In this document: positions 44,795 to 53,746 of the stretch, piece by piece
How positions within the stretch are numbered: the first letter of the stretch is position 1
Layout of the letters: each line of letters begins with the position of its first letter
Source of the DNA: Paucibacter_B soli
GTDB taxonomy: Bacteria; Pseudomonadota; Gammaproteobacteria; Burkholderiales; Burkholderiaceae_C
Reading direction: 5' to 3'
NCBI RefSeq assembly: GCF_037482845.1
Contig: NZ_JBBHJW010000013.1
Span: forward strand, 62,001-126,000
Length of the DNA: 64,000 nucleotides
Notes under the pieces: generated by a model
What the model was told of the DNA's origin: nothing
What the model saw: only the letters and a program-made list of their open reading frames with translations
The model's database searches: none
Made by a program: the position numbers and the translations under genes

Positions 44795-45901
44795 TCAGCT
44801 TGGCTGGCCGGCGGCCACAAAGCCGGTGACCTCGAGACCATAACCCGTCATGCTGGGCATGCGGCGCGGGCTGCCCAGCAGCTTCATCTTGTGCACGCCC
44901 AGCTCGCGCAGGATCTGTGCGCCCACGCCATAGGTGCGCAGATCCATGCTGCTGGCCGCGGGCGCGCTGGCCTCGGGCTGCAGGCGGCCCAGCAGGGCCT
45001 CGGTGTCCTCGCCGGCGTTGAGCAGCAGGGCGGCGCCGCGACCCTCGGCCTGGATCTGCGCGAGTGCCTGGGGCAGGGGCCAGGAATGGCTGCAGGGGCC
45101 GATGTCCAGCAGGTCCAGCGCCGAGAAGGGCTCGTGCACGCGCACGGTGACCTCTTCGCCGGGCTGCCAGCTGCCCAGCGTGAGGGCCAGGTGCAGGGCA
45201 CCGGTGCGGTCGCGGAACACCTGGCAGTCAAAGTCGCCCTGCGGCGTGCGCATGCTGCGCGTGGCCACACGCTGCACCAGCGATTCGTTGCGGCTGCGGT
45301 ATTCGATCAGGTCGGCGATGGTGCCGATCTTCAGGCCATGCTCCTGGGCGAAGATCTCCAGGTCCGGCAGGCGCGCCATGGTGCCGTCGTCCTTCATGAT
45401 CTCGCAGATCACCGCGGCGGGCGTGAGCCCGGCCATCTGCGAGAGATCGCAACCCGCCTCGGTATGGCCGGCGCGCATCAGCACGCCACCGTCCTGGGCC
45501 TGCAGCGGGAAGATATGGCCGGGCTGCACCAGGTCGCGGGCCTCGGCGCCGCGCGCCACCGCGGCCTGCACGGTGCGGGCGCGGTCGGCCGCCGAGATGC
45601 CGGTGGTGACGCCGGTGGCGGCCTCGATCGAAACCGTGAAGGCGGTGCCATGTTTGGTACCGTTGCGCGTGGCCATGGGCGGCAGCTGCAGGCGCTCGCA
45701 GCGCTCGCGCGTGAGCGTCAGGCAGATCAGGCCGCGGCCATACTTGGCCATGAAGTTGATGGCCTCGGGGGTGACATGTTCGGCCGCGAGCACAAGGTCA
45801 CCCTCGTTTTCGCGGTCTTCTTCGTCAACCAGGATGACCATGCGGCCGGCCGCCAGTTCGGCCACCAGCTCGGGAATAGGGGATATCGGCATGGGCGCCA
45901 T
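44795..45901 (-). CDS. ribB: DHBP synthase RibB fused to a degenerate GTP cyclohydrolase II domain
   Basis: The 368-residue protein has a complete N-terminal 3,4-dihydroxy-2-butanone-4-phosphate synthase (VDEEDRENEGDLVLAAEHVT, HGTAFTVSIEA, RAGHTEAGCDLSQMAGL). The C-terminal part keeps only the end of the GTP cyclohydrolase II fold (GVGAQILRELGVHKMKLL, TGYGLEV); the three zinc cysteines and the QEGRG loop are missing, so it cannot open GTP. A working ribA is needed elsewhere. It follows ribD with a 36-bp gap that is too short for a riboswitch. Confidence 0.9.
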   Translation of the reverse strand: MAPMPISPIPELVAELAAGRMVILVDEEDRENEGDLVLAAEHVTPEAINFMAKYGRGLICLTLTRERCERLQLPPMATRNGTKHGTAFTVSIEAATGVTTGISAADRARTVQAAVARGAEARDLVQPGHIFPLQAQDGGVLMRAGHTEAGCDLSQMAGLTPAAVICEIMKDDGTMARLPDLEIFAQEHGLKIGTIADLIEYRSRNESLVQRVATRSMRTPQGDFDCQVFRDRTGALHLALTLGSWQPGEEVTVRVHEPFSALDLLDIGPCSHSWPLPQALAQIQAEGRGAALLLNAGEDTEALLGRLQPEASAPAASSMDLRTYGVGAQILRELGVHKMKLLGSPRRMPSMTGYGLEVTGFVAAGQPS

Positions 45902-45937
45902 TGTAGGCGGCCCGGGACGCTGCCGAAGAGCGCAGGC

Positions 45938-47074
45938 TTAGTGCCAACCACCCATTGGACGAAGCCGCAGGCGCAGGTCGCTGCCGATGCGGTCGACCGC
46001 CTGCCAATCCCAGCTCGGCACGCCGTCCAGGCTTTGCAGCGCGTCCAGCGCGGCGAGATCGCGGCCGGGGCCGATCAGCTTGGGGGCCAGGTAGAGCAGC
46101 AACTCGTCCACCAGGTGCTCGCGCAGCAGCGAGGCATTGAGCTTGTGGCCGGCCTCGACGTGCAGTTCGTTGATGCCACGTTGACCTAGGTACTGCAGCA
46201 GCGCGGGCAGATCGACCTTGCCGCCCGGGCCGGGCAGGGCGACGATTTCGGCGCCGCGCTCGCGCAGGGCACGCACCGCGGCGCCCTGCAGATCGACCTG
46301 CCCGCAGGCCAGCAGGACCTGGCCGGGTGGCTGCAGGATGCGCGCCTGCGGCGAGGTTTCCAGGCGAGCGTCGACGATCACGCGCAGCGGCTGCAGGTGA
46401 GTGTCGATGCCACGCACGTCCAGCCGCGGGTCATCCTCGCGCACCGTGCCGATGCCGGTGAGGACGGCGCCGGCGCGCTTGCGCCAGCGCTGCCCATCGA
46501 GCCGCGCCTCGGGCCCGGTGATCCATTGGCTGACGCCGTTGCCGAGCGCGGTGCGACCGTCCAGCGAGGCGGCCATCTTCATGCGCACAAAGGGGCGCTG
46601 GCGCAGCATGCGCGAGAAGAAGCCGATATTGAGCTCGCGCGCCGGCCCGGCCAGCAGGCCATGCTCGATGGCGATGCCGGCGCTCTCCAGCCGCGCCAGG
46701 CCCTGGCCGGCGACCAGGGGGTTGGGGTCGGTGGTGGCCGCCACCACGCGGGCCAGGCCGGCGGCGATCAGGGCGTCGCAGCAGGGCGGGGTGCGGCCAT
46801 GGTGCGAGCAGGGCTCCAGGGTCACATAGGCGGTAGCGCCGAATGCGCTGTGGCCGCGCGCCTGCACCTCGCGCAGCGCCATCACCTCGGCATGGGCCTG
46901 GCCCGCTGCCTGGGTATGGCCGACGCCGAGCACCATGCCCTTCGCATCGGTGATGACGCAGCCCACGCGCGGATTCGGTTCGCTCAGGCCGATGGCGAGT
47001 TCGGCAAGCGCCAGGGCATGGGCCATGGCATCGGCATCATTGCCATGGCGATCGGGGAGGCTTGGGTTGGACAT
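45938..47074 (-). CDS. ribD: Riboflavin biosynthesis deaminase/reductase RibD
   Basis: The 378-residue bifunctional enzyme has an N-terminal deaminase with zinc ligands HAEVMAL and PCSHHGRTPPCCDAL, and a C-terminal reductase (KMAASLDGRTALGNGVSQWITG, GTVREDDPRL, ELHVEAGHKLNASLL). It performs steps two and three of riboflavin synthesis. The start lies 16 bp after the pilV-like stop, so the rib genes may be transcribed from within or before the pilin cluster. No ribE follows. Confidence 0.94.
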   Translation of the reverse strand: MSNPSLPDRHGNDADAMAHALALAELAIGLSEPNPRVGCVITDAKGMVLGVGHTQAAGQAHAEVMALREVQARGHSAFGATAYVTLEPCSHHGRTPPCCDALIAAGLARVVAATTDPNPLVAGQGLARLESAGIAIEHGLLAGPARELNIGFFSRMLRQRPFVRMKMAASLDGRTALGNGVSQWITGPEARLDGQRWRKRAGAVLTGIGTVREDDPRLDVRGIDTHLQPLRVIVDARLETSPQARILQPPGQVLLACGQVDLQGAAVRALRERGAEIVALPGPGGKVDLPALLQYLGQRGINELHVEAGHKLNASLLREHLVDELLLYLAPKLIGPGRDLAALDALQSLDGVPSWDWQAVDRIGSDLRLRLRPMGGWH

Positions 47075-47090
47075 GCGCGCAGTCTAGCCC

Positions 47091-48257
47091 TCAGGGCTGC
47101 AGACTGGCGGTGGCGGTGTTGACGAAGCGGCCGTTGGCGGGATCGGCGGGCTGCCCCGCCGGGCAATTGTTGGCAAAACTCACCACCAGGAAATTCTGCC
47201 TGGACAGCGGGCCGTTGACCTTGAGGTAGTCAAGCGGGTGTTCGGCGTTGTCGACCTTGCCGCTGCCGTCGTAGTCGGCGCTGTAGCGGCACACGCGGTA
47301 GTTGCCGGCGCCCAGGGGAATGCCGCTCAAGGTGATGCGGCCGGACCAGGTAGTCAGCACTGCGCTGTTGGGATAGACGATGCAGTAATAGGCCACCACG
47401 CTTTGGGCGCCCACCACGCCAGGTGCATCGTCAAAGCACTCGTAGGCCGGCGTCAGGTATTTGCCAAGGTCCACGAGCTGCAATTGCACATGCATCGGCA
47501 GGGCTGGGCTGGCCGGGCTCTCGGGATCGGCGGCAACCCCGGTGGAGAAGCGCACATAACCGCTCACGAAGTAGCCGGTGGTGACGATGTTGCAGCCGGC
47601 CAGGTCGTCCTTGGAGATGTCCGCGATCGCCTTGTCCACATTGCACTTGTTGGTGATCATGCCGGTCAGGTTGTTGAACACCCAGACCAGATTGGCGCCC
47701 TGCACCGGTTTGAACACGCTGGTACCGTCGCCCATGTTCTTCGCACCCTTGGGAATCTGCGCGTTGCGCTCAAGCGGCCGCCGTGCCGGGGCGCCTTCGA
47801 CGGGCTGCTGGAGGAAAGCCGCCAGGGCGGGATCAACCGGCGCGACCAGGGAATCAAGCTGCAGCGTCAAGGGCTCGCCCGTACGATCGGCCCAGCGCAC
47901 CGTCGTGGTGACCGAGGTCACCCCGTACTGCGGCAGCGCGACAACCTTGCGTTCGATGCCAAAGCTGGTGTTGGTGCCGGTGGACTGGGTCTCGTCACCG
48001 TCCGCGATGTCGGCAAAGGTCCGCACGCCGGATGCGGGGTTGGCGGGCGGGGTCAACTCGGAAAACGCGCGCTGCAATTCGACGTCCTGCTGCGACATGC
48101 GTATTGCCTCGCCCCGCTGCTTGGCCACATCGGCACTGCGCCTGAAATTGCTCTGCAGCCCGGCCAGCGCGACCATGCCAAACGCCATCACGACCACGGC
48201 CACCATGGCCTCGATGAGGGTCACGCCGCGCTGAAGATGTGCTGAGGATATGAACAT
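47091..48257 (-). CDS. pilV: PilV-like minor pilin, enlarged, with an EF-hand-type calcium loop
   Basis: The 388-residue protein starts with a PilV-type leader and helix (RGVTLIEAMVAVVVMAFGMVALAGLQ, followed by RGEAIRMSQQDVELQRAF). It is about twice the usual PilV length. Near the C-terminus a canonical 12-residue EF-hand loop is visible: D-Y-D-G-S-G-K-V-D-N-A-E (47241-47276). Minor pilins of this set prime the type IV pilus tip. It follows pilX after five bases. Confidence 0.8.
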   Translation of the reverse strand: MFISSAHLQRGVTLIEAMVAVVVMAFGMVALAGLQSNFRRSADVAKQRGEAIRMSQQDVELQRAFSELTPPANPASGVRTFADIADGDETQSTGTNTSFGIERKVVALPQYGVTSVTTTVRWADRTGEPLTLQLDSLVAPVDPALAAFLQQPVEGAPARRPLERNAQIPKGAKNMGDGTSVFKPVQGANLVWVFNNLTGMITNKCNVDKAIADISKDDLAGCNIVTTGYFVSGYVRFSTGVAADPESPASPALPMHVQLQLVDLGKYLTPAYECFDDAPGVVGAQSVVAYYCIVYPNSAVLTTWSGRITLSGIPLGAGNYRVCRYSADYDGSGKVDNAEHPLDYLKVNGPLSRQNFLVVSFANNCPAGQPADPANGRFVNTATASLQP

Positions 48258-48262
48258 GATGC

Positions 48263-49543
48263 TCAGTTGAGGCCAGGTATCCAACTGCCCGGTATGCGCA
48301 CAAACGCGCCATGCTGCTTGTTCAGAATGGAGATGATTTGCGGGTCGTAGGCCAGGTCGACCAGGCCGGTGGCGCCGAAGCTGCCCTGGGTCACCAGGGC
48401 GCCGATCAGTTGCGAAGGCATGGCGCTGGCGTTGTCCCATTTCACATTGCCGGTGACGTAGATGACGCCATGGATCTGGATCGGACCGGTCACGGTCAGA
48501 TTGCCATTCACGATCAACAGCACCGGGGCAGCGGCGCTGCCAAGCACCACGTTGTCAGCCAGCGTCGCGTCCTCGTTGATCCAGATGACATCGGCCGCCG
48601 CGGTGGCCGCAACGCCGGCCGCGGCCAGACAATCGCCATTGCACTGCACCGTCCGCACATTCGGTTGACCCTGGTAGCGGGTCAGCGACATGCCGAAATA
48701 CCTGCGGAACATGGTCGCCGGCTGCAGGTTGGCATCCTGCTTGACGATCGCGTCCTGGGCCGGCGTGCCCGGCACGCTGGTGAGGCGGTCCGAGCTGCCC
48801 AGCAACTGGCCACCGGTCTGCACCACCAGCCCGTTGGTGCTTGGATCGCTGTTGTGCAGGCCCAGATTGGTGCCGAGGTTGACGTCCAGTGCGGCCACCA
48901 GCGGGCTGGCCGGCGGCATGCGCAAGGCACTCAGAAAACCGAGCCCGACGGTAACCGAGGTTTGCCCTATAGCACTGTCCACCATGGCCTGGTTGAACGT
49001 GGCGCAATCCGACAACAGGCTGCTACATCCGGTGACGTTGAGCAGCACGATGTTCTTCTGCGATCCCAGGCCGGGAAAGCGCACGCCAAAGCTGGGTTGC
49101 AGCGCGCTGGCATTGGCCGCCGGGCTGGTCGCGGCGCCAGCGGCCGGGCAATCGCAAACCCAGGTGTTCGGACCATTGGCCGTGCAGCCGGCGCGACTGA
49201 AGTTGGCAACGGGCAGTACGGGCCCATATCCCTGGGTGGGCAGGGCCGTCAGATAGCGCTGCCTGAAGTTGCTGCCCGGCGCGTTGACGGCTTGGCAGCT
49301 GGCATCCACATTCCCGCCATTGAGCATGGCGATCGCCCACTCGATGCCGGACTCGGCCGCTTCGGCGGCCACGCCGGAGCGGAAGTAGTTGCTGGCAATG
49401 CGCTGCTCGAATACCAGATTGCGATTGGCGTAGGCGGCCATCATGGCGAGCACGAAGAACAGCACCATCACCGTGACGAGCGTGGCCGCGCCTTGCTGGG
49501 CCGCCTTGGCGGACCGGAACCGAGGGCAGGCAAGCGCGTTCAT
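48263..49543 (-). CDS. pilX: PilX-like minor pilin with beta-rich C-terminal domain
   Basis: The 426-residue protein has the PilX N-terminal pattern (QQGAATLVTVMVLFFVLAMMAAYANRN, EQRIASNYFRSGVAAEAAESGIEWA). The C-terminal part (WINEDATLADNVVLGSAAAPVLLIVNGNL, QIHGVIYVTGNVKWDNA) looks like a repetitive beta-helix, far larger than classical PilX. The ATG at 49543 overlaps the pilW stop (ATGA); 49558 is an alternative. Confidence 0.8.
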   Translation of the reverse strand: MNALACPRFRSAKAAQQGAATLVTVMVLFFVLAMMAAYANRNLVFEQRIASNYFRSGVAAEAAESGIEWAIAMLNGGNVDASCQAVNAPGSNFRQRYLTALPTQGYGPVLPVANFSRAGCTANGPNTWVCDCPAAGAATSPAANASALQPSFGVRFPGLGSQKNIVLLNVTGCSSLLSDCATFNQAMVDSAIGQTSVTVGLGFLSALRMPPASPLVAALDVNLGTNLGLHNSDPSTNGLVVQTGGQLLGSSDRLTSVPGTPAQDAIVKQDANLQPATMFRRYFGMSLTRYQGQPNVRTVQCNGDCLAAAGVAATAAADVIWINEDATLADNVVLGSAAAPVLLIVNGNLTVTGPIQIHGVIYVTGNVKWDNASAMPSQLIGALVTQGSFGATGLVDLAYDPQIISILNKQHGAFVRIPGSWIPGLN

Positions 49544-50253
49544 GGCGTTGGCGGGCATGCGCCGGTCACGATTTCATCGTTGCGCACGCGCGCGCGCAGG
49601 CTCAGGGTTCGCTCGACCTCGGCATCGTGCGTGGCTACACCGCGTATGTTGATCCGCACATCGTGCACCTGCAGTGCCGGCGGGCAATTGGCCAAGCCGT
49701 TGCAGGGCATCAGGCAGTAGTCGGGCAGCGGCACCGCCTGGGTGTTAAGCGTGACCGTGAATTCCCTGACCTCCAGCATGGCCGGATCGGTCAGCGGCTG
49801 GTAGCTGCCACCCAGGCGGTATTCCAGCCGCTTGTTTCTGAGCCGGAAGCCATGCTGCTCGGCGTCGAGCGGCAGCACGGCCGGCGGCGCATGATTCTGC
49901 TTGTCGTCCCAGTAGCTGTAGGCGATCTCGTCGCCGCTCACGGCGGCTGGATCACCGGCGGCCAGAATTTGCATGCCGGTATAGGGGTTGCTGTCGGGCG
50001 AGCTGTTATCGGGCGCCCAGACCGAAGTGCTCGCCTTTGGCCAGGCACCTGCACGCTTGATGTCGCGCAGCATCATGTCGGCGGCGGCACGCAGATCCTG
50101 CTGAACCTGGGTTTCCAGCACCAGCCGCTTGTGGTCACCGATCTGGCTGGTGGCCATCACCACCGCGCCGGCCACCACGATCATGCCGACGGCCAGGCCC
50201 ACCATCAGCTCGACGAGCGTCATGCCATGTTGGTGCAGGCGTTCTACTGGCAT
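49540..50253 (-). CDS. pilW: PilW-like minor pilin
   Basis: The 237-residue prepilin has leader HQHG before MTLVELMVGLAVGMIVVAGAVV and the PilW-like continuation MLRDIKRAGAWPK. The segment NTQAVPLPDYCLMPCNGLANC gives disulfide candidates. ATG 50253 overlaps the preceding gene by ten bases. Confidence 0.85.
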   Translation of the reverse strand: MPVERLHQHGMTLVELMVGLAVGMIVVAGAVVMATSQIGDHKRLVLETQVQQDLRAAADMMLRDIKRAGAWPKASTSVWAPDNSSPDSNPYTGMQILAAGDPAAVSGDEIAYSYWDDKQNHAPPAVLPLDAEQHGFRLRNKRLEYRLGGSYQPLTDPAMLEVREFTVTLNTQAVPLPDYCLMPCNGLANCPPALQVHDVRINIRGVATHDAEVERTLSLRARVRNDEIVTGACPPTP

Positions 50254-50810
50254 GGCGAAACCCCCGGCATGGATTGGTCGGGCGTACACATCGAGATACG
50301 CCCAAGCGGATTCATGCTGATCTGCAATTGCCCAACCCGACTGCTTTGTACCAACACGGAAAAATTGGGCGGGACTGGCGGCATCTGAGCCCCCACGAAT
50401 TTCAGTCTGTCGCCTGCCTGCGGCTTTAGCTCGACCCCCGTCATGCGCGACACCTGCACCGTTTTCGATTCAATCAGCTGTACAAGAGGCCCGCTCACGC
50501 AGGCCGTTCCGGCAGGCCGCGTGCAAACGCAATCCATCCCTGGCCCTTTTGCCGCCGACAAGGTGTAGCAGCTTTGCTTGAGATCGCGATTGAACCAAAA
50601 CTCCAGTTCCATCGAGCGCAGTCCCGCCTCCGAACGCGCATAGGCCAGGTTGGCGCGCAACTCGGCGGCCACCGCCTCGACGCGGTAGCGCGCCAGCATG
50701 TCGGCCAGATTGGGCCAGGCCACGCCCAGCAACACGCCCAGAATGGCGAGTGCGACCATCACCTCGACGAGGCCCACGCCCTGGTGTTGATGCTGTTGCC
50801 GCTTGCTCAT
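50244..50810 (-). CDS. FimT/GspH-like minor pilin
   Basis: The 188-residue prepilin begins MSKRQQHQHQGVGLVEVMVALAILGVLLGVAWP, with QG before a Val-Gly instead of the usual Phe-Thr, then LARYRVEAVAAELRANLAYARSEAGLR typical of FimT/GspH pseudopilins. ATG 50810 overlaps the PilE-like stop (ATGA). Confidence 0.82.
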   Translation of the reverse strand: MSKRQQHQHQGVGLVEVMVALAILGVLLGVAWPNLADMLARYRVEAVAAELRANLAYARSEAGLRSMELEFWFNRDLKQSCYTLSAAKGPGMDCVCTRPAGTACVSGPLVQLIESKTVQVSRMTGVELKPQAGDRLKFVGAQMPPVPPNFSVLVQSSRVGQLQISMNPLGRISMCTPDQSMPGVSPCQ

Positions 50811-51277
50811 TTTGGCCAGCATGTATCTGCACTGTCCGAGTTGGCCCCGTTCAGGGCGCCGTACTTGGACGTACCGCCCTTCATCGTGATGGACATGCTG
50901 CTGCAGTCGCTGTCAGCCGTTTGCAGGCCACCGGCACGGGGTGTGGCAACAAGCGTGTAACCCGTTGCCGACGCGTTCTTGATGGCGATGTCGTAATGCT
51001 TGGCATCGGCATTGGCCGGCAGGCCCATGTCCGCCAAGGAGTCCGCATAGCCTGGCTTGTTGGCGCGCCAGCGCTCCTGGGCCTGCTGTACGGTGGCCAA
51101 GGCCGAAATGGCATCGGCACGCCGGCTCTTGGCAACATATTGCCGATAAGCCGGCAGGGCCACCACGGCCAGTATGGCCAGAATGGCCACGGTGACTATC
51201 AGTTCAACCAGCGTGAAGCCAGCGGCGCTCCTGGCGAGGCGACGCCGATGTGCGGTGGAAGAGGGTTGTTTGATCAC
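50807..51277 (-). CDS. pilE: PilE-like type IV pilin
   Basis: The 156-residue prepilin has leader SAAG before FTLVELIVTVAILAILAVVALPAYRQYV, then SRRADAISALATVQQAQERWRANK, characteristic of PilE-type pilins. Two C-terminal cysteines (DSDCSS, DTCWPK) form the likely D-loop. A GTG at 51277 is used; an upstream hairpin region separates it from the second FimT-like gene. Confidence 0.87.
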   Translation of the reverse strand: MIKQPSSTAHRRRLARSAAGFTLVELIVTVAILAILAVVALPAYRQYVAKSRRADAISALATVQQAQERWRANKPGYADSLADMGLPANADAKHYDIAIKNASATGYTLVATPRAGGLQTADSDCSSMSITMKGGTSKYGALNGANSDSADTCWPK

Positions 51278-51321
51278 GGTCCGATTATTTGGCGCGGATT
51301 CGTGACAAGCTGCACGAACGG

Positions 51322-51378
51322 ACGCCGCTCGTCAGCGCGAGTGGACCGCTCGTCCGCGCTCCCCCTTGCTTGAGGGGG
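51322..51378 (-). terminator. Hairpin-rich region between fimT-like gene and pilE
   Basis: After the stop at 51382 the minus strand contains CCCCCT and AGGGGG arms around CAAGCA (about 51360-51378), then an imperfect AGCGCG/CGCGCT dyad. There is no T-run. It may terminate or process the mRNA before pilE, or be a REP-like element. Confidence 0.35.
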
Positions 51379-51381
51379 GAC

Positions 51382-51942
51382 TCAGCAGCGCGGCAAGGCG
51401 CCGTGGTCGGAGTCCGGCGAGCAGGACCTGATCCTCCCCATGATGCTGACGATGTGCCGCACCACTGCGCCGTCCTTGGCGCTGATCTCGATCGTGGCGG
51501 CCGAACTGACCGTGCCCTGCTCACCCTTGAAGGTCATGCGACCGACGTTGGAGCGTATCTGGGTAGCGCTGCTGCTGGGCAACCAATGCGCACGGACCAG
51601 CGCGCCTGCCGTACCGCAGCTGACCTTGCCGGTGTTGTCGCAGGCGCAGTCCGTCGTCTTGCCCATATGCATCCAATAGCAGGAGCCCTCGGCGCCGTCG
51701 GCAAAGCTCAGATGGATGCTGCTGCCGCTGCGCACCGATTCGCTGCGGGCGTACTGCAAATCGACGTAGAGCTCAGAGGCAACGGCATGCAGGCGGCTGC
51801 GTTCGCGCAAATGCCTCAAGGCTTGCAGTGCGGGCAGCGAGAGCAGGCACAGTATGGCGAGGCATATGCAGATCTCCAGCACGGAGACACCGCTGGAGTT
51901 TCGCCACGCGGCTGCGCGTCGCTGCTGTGTTGAGCCGTCCAT
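51382..51942 (-). CDS. Second FimT/GspH-like minor pilin
   Basis: The 186-residue prepilin has SSG before VSVLEICICLAILCLLSLPALQAL, an unusual Cys-containing helix start, and LHAVASELYVDLQYARSESVRSGSSIHL as in FimT. It is the first gene of the pilin run and lies ~95 bp after nrdR. Two FimT-like proteins in one cluster is more than usual. Confidence 0.82.
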   Translation of the reverse strand: MDGSTQQRRAAAWRNSSGVSVLEICICLAILCLLSLPALQALRHLRERSRLHAVASELYVDLQYARSESVRSGSSIHLSFADGAEGSCYWMHMGKTTDCACDNTGKVSCGTAGALVRAHWLPSSSATQIRSNVGRMTFKGEQGTVSSAATIEISAKDGAVVRHIVSIMGRIRSCSPDSDHGALPRC

Positions 51943-52036
51943 GAAGCACCTCGCCGTTCAAGCCTTGGCGGTGCTGAAAACTTAGCGCGTGGTATCCGGT
52001 GTTTCATTCACCCCAAAGTGGGAGTGATGGGGGTGG

Positions 52037-52480
52037 TCAGATCTCGCGTATCAGCTGCCGGAACTCGTCCACATCTTCGAAGCTGCGGTAGACCGAGGCA
52101 AAGCGCACATAGGCCACTTTGTCGATGCGCTTGAGCTCGCGCATCACCAACTCGCCCAGCCGGGTGGACGGAATTTCCTTGGCGCCGCTTGCGAGCAGTT
52201 TTTCGTGGATGCGCTCCAGCGCTGCATCGATCTGCTCGATGCTCACCGGGCGTTTGCGCAGCGCCAGCTGCATGGATGCGCGCACCTTGCTCGGATCGAA
52301 CTCGGCGCGCGTGCCATCCTTCTTGACCACCGCGGGCATGGCGATTTCCGCCCGTTCGTAGGTGGTGAAGCGCTTCTCGCAGCCCTGGCAGCGGCGCCGC
52401 CGACGCACCACGTCGCCCTCGTCGGACTCCCGGGTTTCGGCAACCTGGGTTTCGTGGTGTCCGCAAAAAGGGCAACGCAT
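52037..52480 (-). CDS. nrdR: Transcriptional repressor NrdR
   Basis: The 147-residue repressor of ribonucleotide reductase genes has the zinc ribbon MRCPFCGHHETQVAETRESDEG ... RRCQGCEKRFTTYER and an ATP-cone (VVKKDGTRAEFDPSKVRASMQLALRKRPV). Its position next to glyA is conserved in Burkholderiales. Confidence 0.96.
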   Translation of the reverse strand: MRCPFCGHHETQVAETRESDEGDVVRRRRRCQGCEKRFTTYERAEIAMPAVVKKDGTRAEFDPSKVRASMQLALRKRPVSIEQIDAALERIHEKLLASGAKEIPSTRLGELVMRELKRIDKVAYVRFASVYRSFEDVDEFRQLIREI

Positions 52481-52498
52481 ATGGGGCGGCGGCTCGGC

Positions 52499-53746
52499 TC
52501 AGCGGTAGACGGGGAAGTCGCGCGTCAGCGCGGCCACCTTGGCGCGCACCGCTTCGAGATTCGCCTCGTCGTGCGGCTTGTCGAGCACATCGGCGATCAG
52601 GTGCGCGGTCTGGCGTACCTGCTCTTCCTTGAAGCCGCGTGTCGTCATGGCCGGCGTGCCCAGGCGGATGCCGCTGGTGACCATGGGCTTCTGCGGATCG
52701 TTGGGGATGCCGTTCTTGTTACAGGTCATGTGGGCCTTGCCCAACAGGGCCTCGGCTTCCTTGCCGGTCAGGCCCTTGGGACGCAGGTCCACCAGCATCA
52801 CATGGCTTTCGGTACCGCCCGAGACGATGCGCAGACCGCGCGCTATCAGCGTCTCGGCCAGCACCTTGGCGTTCTTCACCACCTGTTCCTGGTAGGCCTT
52901 GAACTCGGGCGTCAGCGCCTCCTTGAAGGCCACCGCCTTGCCGGCGATCACATGCATCAGCGGGCCGCCCTGGATGCCGGGGAAGATCGCGCTGTTGATC
53001 TGCTTGGCCACATGCTCCTTCATCAGGATGATGCCGCCGCGCGGGCCGCGCAGGCTCTTGTGGGTGGTGGAGGTCACCACATCGGCATGCGGCACCGGGT
53101 TGGGGTAGACGCCCGCGGCGATCAGGCCGGCGTAATGCGCCATGTCCACCATGAAATAGGCGCCGATTTCCTTGGCCACCTTGGCAAAGCGCTCGAAATT
53201 GATGCGCAGGCTGAAGGCCGAGGCGCCGGCGATGATGAGCTTGGGCTTGTGCTCGCGCGCCAGACGCTCCATCGCCTCGTAATCGATGTCTTCCTGCTCG
53301 GTCAGGCCGTAGCTGACGACCTTGAACCACTTGCCGCTCATGTTCAGCGGCATGCCGTGGGTCAGGTGGCCGCCTTCGGACAGGCTCATGCCCATGATGG
53401 TGTCGCCCGGCTGCAGCAGCGCGAAGAACACGCCCTGGTTGGCCTGCGAACCCGAGTTGGGCTGCACATTGGCATGCTCGGCGCCGAACAGCTGCTTGAC
53501 GCGGTCGATCGCCAGCTGCTCCACCACATCCACGTATTCGCAACCGCCGTAGTAACGCTTGCCGGGATAGCCCTCGGCGTACTTGTTGGTCAGCTGGCTG
53601 CCCTGCGCCTGCATGACCGCCGGCGAGGTGTAGTTCTCCGAGGCGATCAGCTCGATATGGTCTTCCTGGCGCTGGTTCTCATTCAGCACGGCGGCCCACA
53701 GGTCGGGGTCTACGTTGGCGAGAGTCGATTGGCTGCGGTCAAACAT
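52499..53746 (-). CDS. glyA: Serine hydroxymethyltransferase
   Basis: The 415-residue PLP enzyme converts serine and tetrahydrofolate to glycine and methylene-tetrahydrofolate. Signatures: ELIASENYTSPAVM, YAEGYPGKRYYGGCEYVD, the PLP lysine in VVTSTTHKSLRGPRGG, and TSGIRLGTPAMTTRGF. It has full family length. nrdR follows after 18 bp and may be cotranscribed. Confidence 0.97.
   Translation of the reverse strand: MFDRSQSTLANVDPDLWAAVLNENQRQEDHIELIASENYTSPAVMQAQGSQLTNKYAEGYPGKRYYGGCEYVDVVEQLAIDRVKQLFGAEHANVQPNSGSQANQGVFFALLQPGDTIMGMSLSEGGHLTHGMPLNMSGKWFKVVSYGLTEQEDIDYEAMERLAREHKPKLIIAGASAFSLRINFERFAKVAKEIGAYFMVDMAHYAGLIAAGVYPNPVPHADVVTSTTHKSLRGPRGGIILMKEHVAKQINSAIFPGIQGGPLMHVIAGKAVAFKEALTPEFKAYQEQVVKNAKVLAETLIARGLRIVSGGTESHVMLVDLRPKGLTGKEAEALLGKAHMTCNKNGIPNDPQKPMVTSGIRLGTPAMTTRGFKEEQVRQTAHLIADVLDKPHDEANLEAVRAKVAALTRDFPVYR

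Noticed and set aside
45902..45937. Possible FMN riboswitch before ribB
   Set aside because: The gap between ribD and ribB is only 36 bp, far too short for an FMN aptamer, and none of its conserved blocks is visible in the rib region.
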